A stretch of DNA of 40,286 nucleotides from Bacillota bacterium (GCA_012522085.1 JAAYLE010000148.1:1-40286), one strand, 5' to 3'; positions 30,346 through 39,336 are shown, numbered from the stretch's first letter. Numbers and translations are program-made. The notes: generated from the letters alone by a model not told the origin.

Positions 30346-31571
30346 GAGCCTCCACTTCCCTCCCCGCAAATCTTCTGGATCTTGGCCTGCAAGTCTCCTT
30401 CCCCAAGGATGATATGCACCATGTCGCCGACGCGGCCATCCTGTGCCCGGCGGAGAATCCGCCCATCGGACAGTTGACAGATGCTGTAGCCCCTGGCCAA
30501 AGTCCCTAGGGGGCTGAGAAGCTCCAGTCGTCCAGCAAGACCAATCAGTCTATCTTTATTCAACCTATACCCATTACGCACCGCCAGCAGCAAAGAACGC
30601 TCCCTCTCATCCAACGTGAGCCGAAGGCGATTCAACCGCTCTTCAGGTCGTTGGAGAACGCTTCGCTCGGCCAGGCTCGAAACCTGCCGGCGCCCTTGGT
30701 CAACGCGCCTTTGCGCCATCCGGCGGAGACGTTCATAAAGACTAATCAACTGTGCCGCGATCGCACTAACGTCAGGAACGGCCATTTCCGCCGCCGCCGA
30801 AGGGGTAGGCGCCCGGTGATCGGCGACCAAATCCGTAATGGTCACATCGGTTTCATGGCCCACCGCCGAGATCACGGGAATGGAGGAGGAATAGACGGCC
30901 CGGGCGACTCCTTCATCGTTAAAAGACCAAAGGTCCTCAAGGGAGCCCCCGCCTCTGCCCAGGATGATGATATCAAGATCGCCGTAGCGATTGCATAGTT
31001 CCAAAGCCTTAATGATGCTAGCCGGGCCTTCGCTTCCCTGGACGATGGCCGGAGCGACGATAATATCGATCTTGGGATTGCGGCGGCGAGCGACGGTGAC
31101 AATGTCTCGCAGAGCAGCCCCTTGCAAAGAAGTGACCACTCCCAGACGATGGGGAAAAGCCGGCAAGGGACGTTTCCGCCCCGGATCGAACAGGCCTTCC
31201 GCAGCCAGCTTCTCCTTCAGCTGCTGAAAAGCATAATGAAGAAGTCCCTCTCCCGCCGGGAAGACCTGCTCCACATACAGTTGATAGTCTCCGTTCGGCG
31301 GATAAACTCCTATCCTGCCTGCCGCCACCACCTCAAGCCCATCGCCGAGAGCAAAGGAGAGGGCTTGTCCATAGCGGCGAAAGAGGACGCACCGCAGGCG
31401 GGCCTTGGCATCCTTGAGGGTAAAATACGTGTGGCCCGAGGTGTGGCGCTTGTAGTTGGAGATCTCGCCCCGGATTAGGATGCTTTGCAAAACGGGGTCG
31501 GCAGTCAACGTATCTTCGATGCGCCGCGTTGCCTCGGCCACCGTCCAAATCTTTGGTTCAGCTGGCCACAT
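30342..31571 (-). CDS. xseA: Exonuclease VII large subunit
   Basis: Single-strand DNA exonuclease. N-terminal OB fold (~8-105: TVAEATRRIEDTL, ILIRGEISNYKRHTSGHTYFTLKD), then the catalytic domain with the strongly conserved IILGRGGGSLEDLWSFNDEGVARAV and AVGHETDVTITDLVADHRAPTPSAAAE, and a C-terminal coiled coil. The length of 409 is within range. ATG overlaps the nusB stop (TGATG). In B. subtilis folD lies between nusB and xseA; here it is absent. Confidence 0.96.
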   Translation of the reverse strand: MWPAEPKIWTVAEATRRIEDTLTADPVLQSILIRGEISNYKRHTSGHTYFTLKDAKARLRCVLFRRYGQALSFALGDGLEVVAAGRIGVYPPNGDYQLYVEQVFPAGEGLLHYAFQQLKEKLAAEGLFDPGRKRPLPAFPHRLGVVTSLQGAALRDIVTVARRRNPKIDIIVAPAIVQGSEGPASIIKALELCNRYGDLDIIILGRGGGSLEDLWSFNDEGVARAVYSSSIPVISAVGHETDVTITDLVADHRAPTPSAAAEMAVPDVSAIAAQLISLYERLRRMAQRRVDQGRRQVSSLAERSVLQRPEERLNRLRLTLDERERSLLLAVRNGYRLNKDRLIGLAGRLELLSPLGTLARGYSICQLSDGRILRRAQDGRVGDMVHIILGEGDLQAKIQKICGEGSGGS

Positions 31572-31984
31572 CAGTGCTTCTCTCCGACCTCGGACCGGGC
31601 AATGGCACCCAAGACCCCGTTGACAAACTTGCTCGATTCCTCATCGCCGTAAACCTTGGCCAGCTCCACTGCCTCGTTAATAGCCACCCCAACAGGGACA
31701 AGGTGCTGGTAGATGCTCTCAAAGACAGCAATACGCAGGATATTTCTATCCACATTAGCCATCCGGTCCAATGTCCAGTCAATGGCATAGGAGCTGATTA
31801 GCTCGTCAATAGCCTTGCGATTCGCCAGGACCCCTCGCACGAGCTCACGACAATAAGCAGCATCCGCGGACGACAAACCGTCGGCAACAACGGTGTTTTC
31901 CACACTAAGGTCCCAATCGCACTTGCCGACGTCAATCTGGAAAAGCGCCTTCAGAGCCGATTCTCGGCCCGCCCTTCTACTCAA
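31571..31984 (-). CDS. nusB: Transcription antitermination factor NusB
   Basis: All-helical protein of 137 residues: RRAGRESALKALFQIDVG at the N-terminus, LVRGVLANRKAIDELISSYA, DRNILRIAVFESIY and the closing INEAVELAKVYGDEESSKFVNGVLGAI all match the family. It binds boxA in rRNA leaders with NusE. TTG start with GGGGGAT upstream. It stands 15 nt after the DUF2273 gene and is coupled to xseA. Confidence 0.96.
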   Translation of the reverse strand: MSRRAGRESALKALFQIDVGKCDWDLSVENTVVADGLSSADAAYCRELVRGVLANRKAIDELISSYAIDWTLDRMANVDRNILRIAVFESIYQHLVPVGVAINEAVELAKVYGDEESSKFVNGVLGAIARSEVGEKH

Positions 31985-31999
31985 CTGATGATCCCCCCA

Positions 32000-32218
32000 T
32001 CAACGCGGCCACAGACGCCTTAGCAGTTCCGGCAGCTCCTCCCTTTCCACCAGGCTGCCGATAAAATATCCGACCAGCAGACAAAAACAAATGAAGAGCG
32101 CTCGCCAAAACCCAAACCGCAGGACGAGTAGTGCCACAACCAGCCCGATGACGCTCCCCCAGAAGCGGCCTTTATGGCGATGGATAGCCCTCCGTATCTG
32201 ATCCCACAGCTCCTGCAT
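32000..32218 (-). CDS. DUF2273 small membrane protein
   Basis: 72 residues: an amphipathic N-terminus (WDQIRRAIHRHKGRFWGSVIG), one or two helices (IGLVVALLVLRFGFWRALFICFCLLVGYFIGSLV in parts: VVALLVLRFGF, ICFCLLVGYFIG) and a basic tail. DUF2273 regularly lies between amaP and nusB or beside asp23 genes, and may help anchor Asp23 complexes at the membrane. ATG with GAGGTG upstream. Confidence 0.85.
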   Translation of the reverse strand: MQELWDQIRRAIHRHKGRFWGSVIGLVVALLVLRFGFWRALFICFCLLVGYFIGSLVEREELPELLRRLWPR

Positions 32219-32238
32219 CCTCGGAGCACCTCGCTTCC

Positions 32239-32778
32239 CTACTCTACCCTTGGCTTCCTGTCCCGGACCAGGCTCCTTACTTTTACCTGAACATCCGCGA
32301 TCTCCAGTCCCGTTGTCTGTTTCAGATAGTCCTTTACCCCTGCCTGAACCGCCTCGACTACTGCGGGAATATTCACATCGGGCAGCACCTTTAAACTTAA
32401 AAGGATGCCCACTCCTTCCGAGCGGGCCCGAACTCTAGCCTCCACATCCTGTACGCCAACCACGTCCTGGGCTGATCGCCGAATCAGGCTTTCCAGGACC
32501 GACATACTGATGTGTACTTGGCCGAGCTGACTCTCCCAAGCCAAAGGAGGAGCGGTCCCCATATCACGAACAGCTAGTCGCAATATGTAAAGGCTGAGCA
32601 ACAACAGAATAATGCCGGCTGCCAATGGTCTTGCGCCGTCAAACCGGGCGATGTAATCCAACCAGTGGAAGACTTGCTCGGCCGGATTCCACCCCCAAGC
32701 TAAGGCGAAGGCCAGCAAGGACAACGTCAGGAAAACCAGGGAGAGAACCACCAGGATCACGCGGTCATATGCCCGCAC
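32239..32778 (-). CDS. amaP: Alkaline-shock membrane anchor AmaP
   Basis: Two N-terminal membrane helices (VILVVLSLVFLTLSLLAFAL and LAAGIILLLLSLYILRL) followed by a C-terminal Asp23-like domain (HISMSVLESLIRRSAQDVVGVQDVEARVRAR...VKDYLKQTTGLEIADVQVKV). It holds Asp23 at the membrane in Staphylococcus. GTG at 32778 has GGAGGAG six bases upstream; a TTG one codon earlier is possible. The AmaP-DUF2273-Asp23 trio is complete here. Confidence 0.88.
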   Translation of the reverse strand: MRAYDRVILVVLSLVFLTLSLLAFALAWGWNPAEQVFHWLDYIARFDGARPLAAGIILLLLSLYILRLAVRDMGTAPPLAWESQLGQVHISMSVLESLIRRSAQDVVGVQDVEARVRARSEGVGILLSLKVLPDVNIPAVVEAVQAGVKDYLKQTTGLEIADVQVKVRSLVRDRKPRVE

Positions 32779-32805
32779 CAATATCTCCTCCTCTTATTGT
32801 GCGGG

Positions 32806-33192
32806 TTACCTAACCCGAACCTCCTCATGCTTTTCCTCCTGGGGGAAGTGGACGCCCTGGATATTGACATTGACCTCAACCACCTGCAGTCCCGTCATCC
32901 CTTCGATGGCCCGCTTCACATTTTCCTGAATTTTCGTGGCCACATCCGGGATCCGGACTCCGTAGTTGACGATGATGAACAGGTCTACCGCAGCCTGCTC
33001 CTCCCCTACTTCCACTTTAACCCCCTTGGACAGATTCTTGCGGCCAAGCATCTCAGCGATGCCGCCAGCGATGCCGCCGCTCATCCCGGCAACACCTTCA
33101 ATCTCGGTAGCGGCAAGTCCAGCGATGATGCCCACCACTTCATTAGCAATTCTCAGCTCGCCCAGTTCGGTCTTATCCTTCGTATCAGCCAC
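32806..33192 (-). CDS. Asp23/Gls24 envelope stress protein
   Basis: 128 residues with the Asp23 (DUF322) core: ELGELRIANEVVGIIAGLAATEIEGVAGMSGG, VKVEVGEEQAAVDLFIIVNYGVRIPDVATKIQENVKRAIEGMTGL and VEVNVNIQGVHF (key parts given). The B. subtilis equivalent at this place is yqhY, tied to acetyl-CoA carboxylase function. GTG start with GGAGGTGG six bases upstream. Own promoter at 33226-33254, so it can be expressed apart from accC. Confidence 0.92.
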   Translation of the reverse strand: MADTKDKTELGELRIANEVVGIIAGLAATEIEGVAGMSGGIAGGIAEMLGRKNLSKGVKVEVGEEQAAVDLFIIVNYGVRIPDVATKIQENVKRAIEGMTGLQVVEVNVNIQGVHFPQEEKHEEVRVR

Positions 33193-33225
33193 CTCTGTCC
33201 ACCTCCATTTGCTGGATGCACCCCT

Positions 33226-33254
33226 AGTATATCAAAGGATGGGGCCAAGAACAA
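33226..33254 (-). promoter_or_regulatory. Promoter upstream of asp23
   Basis: Minus strand: -35 TTGTTC (33249-33254), 17-nt spacer and -10 TATACT (33226-33231; five of six). The -35 begins at the base after the accC stop codon. It would drive asp23-amaP-DUF2273-nusB and on. Confidence 0.62.
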
Positions 33255-34610
33255 TCAGAGAGCATTCTTAGCGAGAAACCGGGTCTCGATGAAGTCCGTT
33301 GACAATTCTCCCCGGCGAAAGAAGGGATCGTCGAGGATCTCTAGATGGAAGGGGATCGTATGGGCAATGCCGTCGATGGTAAACTCCCGCAAAGCAACCT
33401 TCATGCGGTCAATGGCCCGGTCTCGAGTAGGCGCCCACGCGATCACCTTGGCAAACATGGAGTCGTAATAGGAGGGCACATTCCACCCTTCATAGGCCGC
33501 GCTATCGATGCGGATCCCCGGTCCTCCCGGCGGACGATAGGTCTTAATTCTCCCGGGAGACGGCAGGAAGTTGCGATAGGGATCTTCAGCGGCAATGCGA
33601 CACTCGATGGCATGTCCCCTAATGGTGATGTCGTCCTGGTTGTAGCTCAGAGGCTCGCCCGCGGCAACGAGCAGCTGTTCCCGGACAAGGTCAACGCCGG
33701 TGACCATCTCCGTTACCGGGTGCTCCACCTGGATGCGGGTATTCATCTCCATGAAATAATAGCGGCCTTCACTGTCAAGGAGAAATTCCACTGTCCCCGC
33801 ATTAACGTAATCGACCGCCAAGGCCCCTTTGAGGGCAGCTTCACCCATGGCCTGCCGGAGCTCATCGGTCATGATGGGGCAGGGAGCTTCTTCCAGGAGT
33901 TTTTGATGGCGGCGCTGCAACGAACACTCCCGTTCGCCCAGATGGATGGCCTTGCCATGAGAATCAACGAGAATCTGGATTTCAACATGACGCGGTTTGG
34001 TGACGAACTTTTCTAGATAGACGACGCCGCTGCCGAAGGCAGCTTCCGACTCCGCCCGCGCTGGGGCTAGAACACGAAGCAGCTCCTTCTCATCATACGC
34101 CACCCGCATCCCTTTGCCACCGCCTCCGGCGGCAGCCTTGACGATAACCGGATAACCAATTTCCCGCGCGATCCCGGCTGCCTCCCGGTCGCTTTCCACA
34201 CCGCCCGGGCTTCCAGGAATAACCGGCACGCCCGCCTCCTCCATGGTTCTCTTCGCGGCCGCCTTATCCCCCATCCGCTCGATCGTCTCCGGGGAAGGGC
34301 CAATGAAGGCCAGTCCATTAGCCCGGCAGATTTCGGCGAAATGGGCCCGTTCGGCGAGATATCCATAGCCTGGATGGATGGCATCGGCGCCGGAGATAAG
34401 GGCAGCGCTGATGATGTTGGGAATGTTGAGGTAGCTTTGAGATGATGGGGCCGGACCTACACAATAGGCTTCGTCGGCATAGGCGACATGAAGGGAATCG
34501 GCATCGGCCTCTGAATAGATGGCAACCGTCCTGATGTCCAGTTCTTGACAAGCACGGATAATCCGGAGGGCGATCTCCCCCCTGTTAGCGATTAATACCT
34601 TTCGGAACAA
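33255..34610 (-). CDS. accC: Biotin carboxylase of acetyl-CoA carboxylase
   Basis: ATP-grasp enzyme that carboxylates biotin on AccB in the first step of fatty-acid synthesis. Shows [26 protein letters not shown], the glycine-rich ATP loop [38 protein letters not shown] and [16 protein letters not shown]-type metal/catalytic block (here [14 protein letters not shown]). The length of 451 is standard. TTG start behind GGGGGAG, 12 nt after accB. Confidence 0.96.
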   Translation of the reverse strand: MFRKVLIANRGEIALRIIRACQELDIRTVAIYSEADADSLHVAYADEAYCVGPAPSSQSYLNIPNIISAALISGADAIHPGYGYLAERAHFAEICRANGLAFIGPSPETIERMGDKAAAKRTMEEAGVPVIPGSPGGVESDREAAGIAREIGYPVIVKAAAGGGGKGMRVAYDEKELLRVLAPARAESEAAFGSGVVYLEKFVTKPRHVEIQILVDSHGKAIHLGERECSLQRRHQKLLEEAPCPIMTDELRQAMGEAALKGALAVDYVNAGTVEFLLDSEGRYYFMEMNTRIQVEHPVTEMVTGVDLVREQLLVAAGEPLSYNQDDITIRGHAIECRIAAEDPYRNFLPSPGRIKTYRPPGGPGIRIDSAAYEGWNVPSYYDSMFAKVIAWAPTRDRAIDRMKVALREFTIDGIAHTIPFHLEILDDPFFRRGELSTDFIETRFLAKNAL

Positions 34611-34621
34611 CTCTTCTCCCC

Positions 34622-35074
34622 CTAGCCAAGTTTCTCAACGACAAACAAAGGTTGGCCGTATTCGACGGGCTGCGCGTTGTCCACCAAGATCTCCTTGATC
34701 ACTCCGGCCACATCAGCCTCAATTTCGTTCATCATCTTCATGGCCTCGATGATGCAAAGAGGCTGCCCCTCTTCGATCCTGTCGCCGACTTCCACATACG
34801 GCGCAGCATCAGGTGCCGGAGCCCTGTAAAAGACCCCGACCATAGGTGCAGCGATGATCACCGTCTCTTCTTTCACCTCAGGTGCCTCCACCGACACGAC
34901 CTGGCCAGTCACCGGCTGCCGGGGAAATGCTTCTTCCGTTCGTTGCTCGTATGGAGCTCCGGAGACGATTGCCTTCTTCAGATACAATCGCACCTTGTCC
35001 GTTTCTAGTTCGAGTTCGGCCACATCGCTTGCGCTCAACGCTTGTATGAGTTCTTTTATCTCATCGAGATTCAT
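34622..35074 (-). CDS. accB: Biotin carboxyl carrier protein
   Basis: 150 residues: N-terminal docking helix ([18 protein letters not shown]), a Pro/Ala-poor linker, and the biotinyl domain with Lys113 in [12 protein letters not shown] as biotin site and the family thumb [23 protein letters not shown] with AGGGGG upstream. It is the first gene of the accBC pair; a structured 160-bp leader (inverted repeat 35132-35231) precedes it, following spoIIIAH. Confidence 0.96.
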   Translation of the reverse strand: MNLDEIKELIQALSASDVAELELETDKVRLYLKKAIVSGAPYEQRTEEAFPRQPVTGQVVSVEAPEVKEETVIIAAPMVGVFYRAPAPDAAPYVEVGDRIEEGQPLCIIEAMKMMNEIEADVAGVIKEILVDNAQPVEYGQPLFVVEKLG

Positions 35075-35256
35075 CCATATCCCCCTTTAGTCCCAAGGTC
35101 AATCCCAAGCTCAAGCATATCTTTACCAATTCTGAGGAAAGCCAGCCCCGGAGGCATTATTCCCCGGGGCCACATGGTTGAGTCATGGGTGTCTTTTTCT
35201 TCTCGGCGCACTAAAATCCTGCTTTCCTCAGCAAAGTCACTGCTCGATTCCGTCAA
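35071..35256 (-). CDS. Possible 61-codon ORF between spoIIIAH and accB
   Basis: An unbroken frame spans the whole spoIIIAH-accB gap: TTG at 35256, inside the end of spoIIIAH, to a TGA that overlaps the accB start as ATGA. The protein would be acidic at the N-terminus and end in [12 protein letters not shown]. No family recognised and no good SD at any in-frame start. The stretch also carries nested inverted repeats, which favours an RNA leader over a gene. Confidence 0.22.
   Translation of the reverse strand: MTESSSDFAEESRILVRREEKDTHDSTMWPRGIMPPGLAFLRIGKDMLELGIDLGTKGGYG
35132..35231 (-). repeat. Nested inverted repeats in the accB leader
   Basis: An outer perfect 11-bp repeat (CTGAGGAAAGC 35132-35142 with GCTTTCCTCAG 35221-35231) encloses an inner 7-bp GC hairpin (GCCCCGG 35145-35151 with CCGGGGC 35164-35170). 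In RNA this forms a long branched leader before accB. No U-run follows the inner hairpin on the minus strand. Confidence 0.55.
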
Positions 35257-35818
35257 TGATCGTGATTCTCTCCAGGGTTACCCCAGCCAGCCGGTTGACT
35301 ACCTCGCCGATTTGAGCCGCCTGCGCCGCATCCACCTGACCATCCACTACTATATTCGCACTGTCGGCAGTCAACACCACGACCACATCCCGATGTCCCT
35401 TGGCTTTGATTAGGTTTTCCAATTCCGTCTCCTTATGGCTTAATTGGGTTAGGTGCCAAAGCCTTGCCTCCGTCTCCGCCCGGCGAGCAGGTTGAATGGT
35501 GGGGTCCAGCAAAATCTCTTCCAGATAGGAAGCCTGTCGGCTGCGAGAACGCTCCCTTTCCCAGCGATATTCATTGAAAAAGTCCGTCCGCAGGGGTGCA
35601 ACCTCCACCAACTCGGCAACGGTAGTAGTCTCCGATCGTTGGAGGGGAGCCGTTACCGACAGAGCCTCCTCGCTGATCTCCGTCAATTGCCCATCGACCA
35701 AATCCTGATTCTGCGTTTCTGCCTGGGGAAAGACATACAGATAGCAAAGCCCGAGAACAAGCAAAACTAGGGCCAACAAGACTAAGCGGCTGGTGCGTTT
35801 ACTGACCACGTAAAACAC
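35237..35818 (-). CDS. spoIIIAH: Stage III sporulation protein AH
   Basis: Mother-cell membrane protein of the SpoIIIA-SpoIIQ channel. Single N-terminal helix (LVLLALVLLVLGLCYLYVF), linker, then the ring-building YscJ/FliF-like domain (IQPARRAETEARLWHLTQLSHKETELENLIKAKGHRDVVVVLTADSANIVV, in key parts ETELENLIKAKG and DVVVVL) closing with AAQIGEVVNRLAGV. GTG at 35818 is favoured (AGGTGA five bases upstream); GTG at 35827, abutting the spoIIIAG stop, is possible. Last gene of the spoIIIA operon. Confidence 0.93.
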   Translation of the reverse strand: MFYVVSKRTSRLVLLALVLLVLGLCYLYVFPQAETQNQDLVDGQLTEISEEALSVTAPLQRSETTTVAELVEVAPLRTDFFNEYRWERERSRSRQASYLEEILLDPTIQPARRAETEARLWHLTQLSHKETELENLIKAKGHRDVVVVLTADSANIVVDGQVDAAQAAQIGEVVNRLAGVTLERITIIDGIEQ

Positions 35819-35827
35819 TTCCCTCAC

Positions 35828-36451
35828 CTACTTTCTCGGCATAACTTCTATCCTGTGGGCCGGCACCCCGAGGACCGTCTCCACTGCCCGCAAGATGTCG
35901 AGCCGCACCCGCGGGTCCCGGGCCCCATCGGCGATTACCAGTACTCCGCGAATAGGAGGCCGACCTTCCTGGACAACGATGGGCTGCTCTCCCTTACGGT
36001 CATCAGCGGCCACGAGAACGTACTGGGTCGTTGTCCGCTCCTCGGTGATTTGTCGCTCAACGCCGGCCCGGTCACTTTCAACGGTAGTTCTCACCTCCTT
36101 TGTCTGATTGGCCAAATACTCCCTTCGGGGGCCGTCCATCGTTAGCAGGACCCTTACCTCCCCCACCCCGGCGATCTGCGTCAAGGTGCCGGCCAGGGAC
36201 CGTTCCAGGCGGGTTTGAAAATCAGACCAATCTTCTTCCGAAGTTGAGCGCATAACTGGTTCGGCCAGGCTCTGGACCGTTGGTTTTCGTTCCGGAGCGG
36301 TACTCACCAGGAGCACTAAGCCGACTAAGAGGAGGATCACTGTCAGCTTAGCCCGACGCGCCTGGGCGGGGTTAAGGTTGAGGAGGCCCTCATCATCCCC
36401 CTGTTCGTGCCCTTGCCGCCACCATTTATGCCAATTATCGAGCAGCCCCAT
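35828..36451 (-). CDS. spoIIIAG: Stage III sporulation protein AG
   Basis: Second ring protein of the SpoIIIA-SpoIIQ complex. Cytosolic start (MGLLDNWHKWWRQG), one helix (LTVILLLVGLVLLVS), then an extracytoplasmic domain with LAGTLTQIAGVGEVRVLLTMDG and VIADGARDPRVRLDILRAVETVLGV. ATG at 36451 is chosen for its homology start and the GGAGG nine bases upstream; it overlaps spoIIIAF by 17 bp. 207 residues. Confidence 0.93.
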   Translation of the reverse strand: MGLLDNWHKWWRQGHEQGDDEGLLNLNPAQARRAKLTVILLLVGLVLLVSTAPERKPTVQSLAEPVMRSTSEEDWSDFQTRLERSLAGTLTQIAGVGEVRVLLTMDGPRREYLANQTKEVRTTVESDRAGVERQITEERTTTQYVLVAADDRKGEQPIVVQEGRPPIRGVLVIADGARDPRVRLDILRAVETVLGVPAHRIEVMPRK

Positions 36452-36956
36452 TGCTCCCACCCTCCCTGTATTGGACATCGACTGCCCCGTGACTGAGACC
36501 GTAGAATTGGGCAATAAAGGGGACTACTTTCTCAGTCCACGCCTCCTGCCTTTCCCCCGGCATTAGCTGCAGCCAGACGATGACCCTATCGATGCGACCT
36601 TCCGATAGCTCCGCCTGCACTGTTGCATCCTCCACCCCGGGGGTCATGGCGAGGAAGGCCGCGGCTTGGTCGTTCAAGCGAGAGACGTAGTCCCCCCTCA
36701 ACCGGGCAAGGGCCCTTTGGCGCAGGCTTAGACCTGCTTCCAAAGATACGCTCTCCAGCCGGCCACTAGCCGGCAGCTCCCAATTGATGCTCAGCCCCGT
36801 TAAGGCCAACATGGGCTCAAGAATGGCGGCAATCAGGACGAGACCAATGACGAGTTGGACGAAACCGCGAATACTGCTCTTCGGCAGCATGGTTTCCAAA
36901 AACACGACCACAAAGACTAGGATGACCAGGTTTTGCAGCCATTGTCGCAAAGGCAT
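36435..36956 (-). CDS. spoIIIAF: Stage III sporulation protein AF
   Basis: Two N-terminal helices (LVILVFVVVFLETML and FVQLVIGLVLIAAILEPML) and a C-terminal ring-type soluble domain (LNDQAAAFLAMTPGVEDATVQAELSEGRIDRVIVWLQL). Its exact role in the channel is unknown. 173 residues; ATG directly follows the spoIIIAE stop, with GAGGTGA overlapping that stop. Confidence 0.91.
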   Translation of the reverse strand: MPLRQWLQNLVILVFVVVFLETMLPKSSIRGFVQLVIGLVLIAAILEPMLALTGLSINWELPASGRLESVSLEAGLSLRQRALARLRGDYVSRLNDQAAAFLAMTPGVEDATVQAELSEGRIDRVIVWLQLMPGERQEAWTEKVVPFIAQFYGLSHGAVDVQYREGGSNGAAR

Positions 36957-38114
36957 TCACCTCGCAAAAGCCGCCAAATTACCGATGCCAATGATCATGG
37001 TGATGGCCACGAAAAACATCAGAGCTACCGTTCCCACCGCAACGAACAACAAAGTCAGGGAGTCGGCCATTGAACCTAGAGCTTGGGTCAGCCTCGGTTC
37101 ACTGATGGGCTGCACCATCGCCGCAACGAGCCGGTAGAGGATAATGGCCGAGGCGATCTTCATCATCGGGAAAGCGGCAGTCAAGCCTACGGCCGCCAGG
37201 CCCAAGGCCCCAATGGTATTCTTGATCAGTAGGGAACCACCAACGACTACCTCCACAGCATCGGCGAACATGCCGCCGATGACCGGGACAAAGGTGCCAG
37301 TCAAAAACTTAGCCGTCCGCAAGGCAGCACCGTCGGCTACTGGGGCAATGGCTCCCCTGACGACCATGACGCCAAGAAACAGACTGAAGACAACGCCCAA
37401 CAGGGCAATGCACCCTGTCCGAACAAGGCCCGCTAAGCGAGACAAGGGAAACTCGGCCGAGAAGTTGCCGGCTACCCCTAGGACGGCGGCGACGAAAATC
37501 AAGGGAAAGATTATGCCCTCAACCAAAGTGCCGACGGTAGTTGTCACTGCGAGAAGCAGGGGACTGAAAATGGCGGCGGAACTAACCGCGCCTACGGCCA
37601 CGAGCAAGGTGGCCATTGTCGGCAGCAGCGCCTGCATGAAGGATACCATCGAGTCGATTGTCCGACTGCCAACTTGAGCGGCACTATGGAAGCTCTGCAA
37701 TGCCAGGACCGTCAACACAGCCATGCAGACGGCGAAAGCAAGCTCACTAGCTCCGGCTGGAAGGCCGCGCTGGAGATTCTGCAGCAAGGAGCAAAGGACG
37801 ACGAGCACTATCAATTGACCCATCAGTCGTGTTTGCAGGAAGACTTCTCCCCATAGGTAACGGAGCAATGCCAACATGATCTCCCCCAAGTCGGCGAAAC
37901 CTTCTCCTCGGACGATGCGGCGCACGTCAAAAGGAGGCAATAGCTCCCTCACCTCTGGCTCCAAATCGGCCAAAAAAGCTCGAATCCCCGCTAGATCTAG
38001 TTCCGACAGCTGCTCCTCAATAACGAGGTGTAAGGGATCCTCCTGAGCTTTCATGGGCCAAGGCAGGAGCAAGACCATGCCTATACTTAAGCAAATCGCC
38101 AGTCGGCAAAACAC
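36957..38114 (-). CDS. spoIIIAE: Stage III sporulation protein AE
   Basis: Polytopic channel component, a likely export-gate part. A cleavable signal (LAICLSIGMVLLLPWPMKA), a soluble segment, then about eight helices with the conserved alanine/glycine-rich stretches (GAVSSAAIFSPLLLAVTTTVGTLVEGIIFPLIFVAAVLGV). The length of 385 is close to B. subtilis (399). GTG with GGGGGAG upstream; 11 nt after spoIIIAD. Confidence 0.94.
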   Translation of the reverse strand: MFCRLAICLSIGMVLLLPWPMKAQEDPLHLVIEEQLSELDLAGIRAFLADLEPEVRELLPPFDVRRIVRGEGFADLGEIMLALLRYLWGEVFLQTRLMGQLIVLVVLCSLLQNLQRGLPAGASELAFAVCMAVLTVLALQSFHSAAQVGSRTIDSMVSFMQALLPTMATLLVAVGAVSSAAIFSPLLLAVTTTVGTLVEGIIFPLIFVAAVLGVAGNFSAEFPLSRLAGLVRTGCIALLGVVFSLFLGVMVVRGAIAPVADGAALRTAKFLTGTFVPVIGGMFADAVEVVVGGSLLIKNTIGALGLAAVGLTAAFPMMKIASAIILYRLVAAMVQPISEPRLTQALGSMADSLTLLFVAVGTVALMFFVAITMIIGIGNLAAFAR

Positions 38115-38125
38115 CCCATCTCCCC

Positions 38126-38515
38126 CTACGGCAGCAGACCAACCAAGGTATCTAAAATGGCGACAACTACCGGGATGGAAATCGCAAGGATCATGATCTT
38201 GCCTGCAATTTCAATGACCAAGGCCACCGCCTCCTCGCCCGCGTCCTTGCTGACTTGGGCTCCTAGGGCCGTCAAGTAGGCAATGCCAATGCTGCGCAAG
38301 ATCACACCCAAATAGAACCCACTAAGGTCGGCCCGTTGACCAAGCTCGTAAAAAACTTGGAGAACCCGGTCTAGGGGACCGATAAGAAGGAGAAACACGC
38401 CAACCACGAAGGCGAGGCTCAGCTGCGGCGCCAATTCGGGGTAGCGCTCCCGCAAATGGGCAAGTATGACCGTGATGATGATCCCTAGCCCTGCGATGCG
38501 GGCGATATCCGACAC
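38126..38515 (-). CDS. spoIIIAD: Stage III sporulation protein AD
   Basis: Small membrane protein of 129 residues with three to four helices (IAGLGIIITVILAHL, LSLAFVVGVFLLLIGPL, and LVIEIAGKIMILAISIPVVVAILDTL) and the conserved LRSIGIAYLTALGAQVSKDAGE. Start GTG with AGAAAG upstream. It follows spoIIIAC closely; AC and AD are related repeats. Confidence 0.94.
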   Translation of the reverse strand: MSDIARIAGLGIIITVILAHLRERYPELAPQLSLAFVVGVFLLLIGPLDRVLQVFYELGQRADLSGFYLGVILRSIGIAYLTALGAQVSKDAGEEAVALVIEIAGKIMILAISIPVVVAILDTLVGLLP

Positions 38516-38529
38516 AGCTTTCTACCCCC

Positions 38530-38727
38530 TCACCAGAGGCGAAAGGTGGATTCCACCCGCTCCAGTAGCTGGGATACCCAGGGAAACAGCCATAACAGAG
38601 CTAGAATGATGCCAGCAAGTCCCAGGGCATAGGCCAATTCATCCCGCTTGGCTTGGACCAGGACGATGTTCAAGATGGCTACTAACAGACCTAAACCAGC
38701 TATGCGTATGATTAACGATGTGTCCAT
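38530..38727 (-). CDS. spoIIIAC: Stage III sporulation protein AC
   Basis: 65-residue two-helix protein (MDTSLIIRIAGLGLLVAILNIVL and YALGLAGIILALLWLFPW). ATG at 38727 is the family start with GGGGGG nine bases upstream; longer in-frame readings run through spoIIIAB and are rejected. It sits 17 nt after spoIIIAB. Confidence 0.94.
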   Translation of the reverse strand: MDTSLIIRIAGLGLLVAILNIVLVQAKRDELAYALGLAGIILALLWLFPWVSQLLERVESTFRLW

Positions 38728-38744
38728 ACTCGCTGCCCCCCTGC

Positions 38745-39272
38745 TTAGTAGAACAAGAGGACCAGGGCGGCCCCGCCTGCTAGCCCTAAGTAGTTCCAGA
38801 GGCGAACGTTGCGCTCCCGTTCCTCGATGGCAACCTGTTCTTCCAACTGCAATTGATGGCGGGCCAAGGCCAGGTGTTTTCCTTGGTCTTCTTTGCTTGA
38901 CAGCCCTATGACCTGGCCTAGTCCCCGCAGCACTTCCAGATCCCTTCTTTGGAGGGCCAGAAGTGGCGCCTGTTTCCTCAAGGCAAAGTTCCAAGCATCG
39001 TTAAAGGAACAACCCTCACCGGCAAGGAAGCTGCGGGCCGCCTCCTGGAAAATCCCACTTACGGGCGGGTCCACTCGACGGGCAACCGTCTCAAGAGCTT
39101 CCGGCAAGGAGGCATTGGCGTAGCTGACTTCCGTTTCTAAGATTTGGAGTCCCAGCTGCAAGAGCCGCAGCTGCCTAGGCCGTTCGATGAAATTGCCGGC
39201 GACCATGGTGGAAATACGCCAACAGCTGCCAAGGATCACCAAGACTCCGACGACCCGGAGCAATCTGCCCAC
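38745..39272 (-). CDS. spoIIIAB: Stage III sporulation protein AB
   Basis: 175 residues: N-terminal helix (VVGVLVILGSCWRIS), a helical soluble part (RLLQLGLQILETEVSYANASLPEALETVA) and a C-terminal helix. Resembles type II secretion GspF-like protein, suggesting a platform beside the SpoIIIAA ATPase. GTG with GAGGTG immediately upstream. Confidence 0.93.
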   Translation of the reverse strand: MGRLLRVVGVLVILGSCWRISTMVAGNFIERPRQLRLLQLGLQILETEVSYANASLPEALETVARRVDPPVSGIFQEAARSFLAGEGCSFNDAWNFALRKQAPLLALQRRDLEVLRGLGQVIGLSSKEDQGKHLALARHQLQLEEQVAIEERERNVRLWNYLGLAGGAALVLLFY

Positions 39273-39336
39273 CTCACTTCCTAGTCCATATGTATAGACA
39301 AACTAAGTAGGATATGCCCTGACTGACAAGATTTCC

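Noticed and set aside
38728-38994. N-terminal extension of spoIIIAC
   Set aside because: The added residues are Arg/Pro/Gly-rich out-of-frame translation of spoIIIAB; the normal SpoIIIAC start has a good SD.
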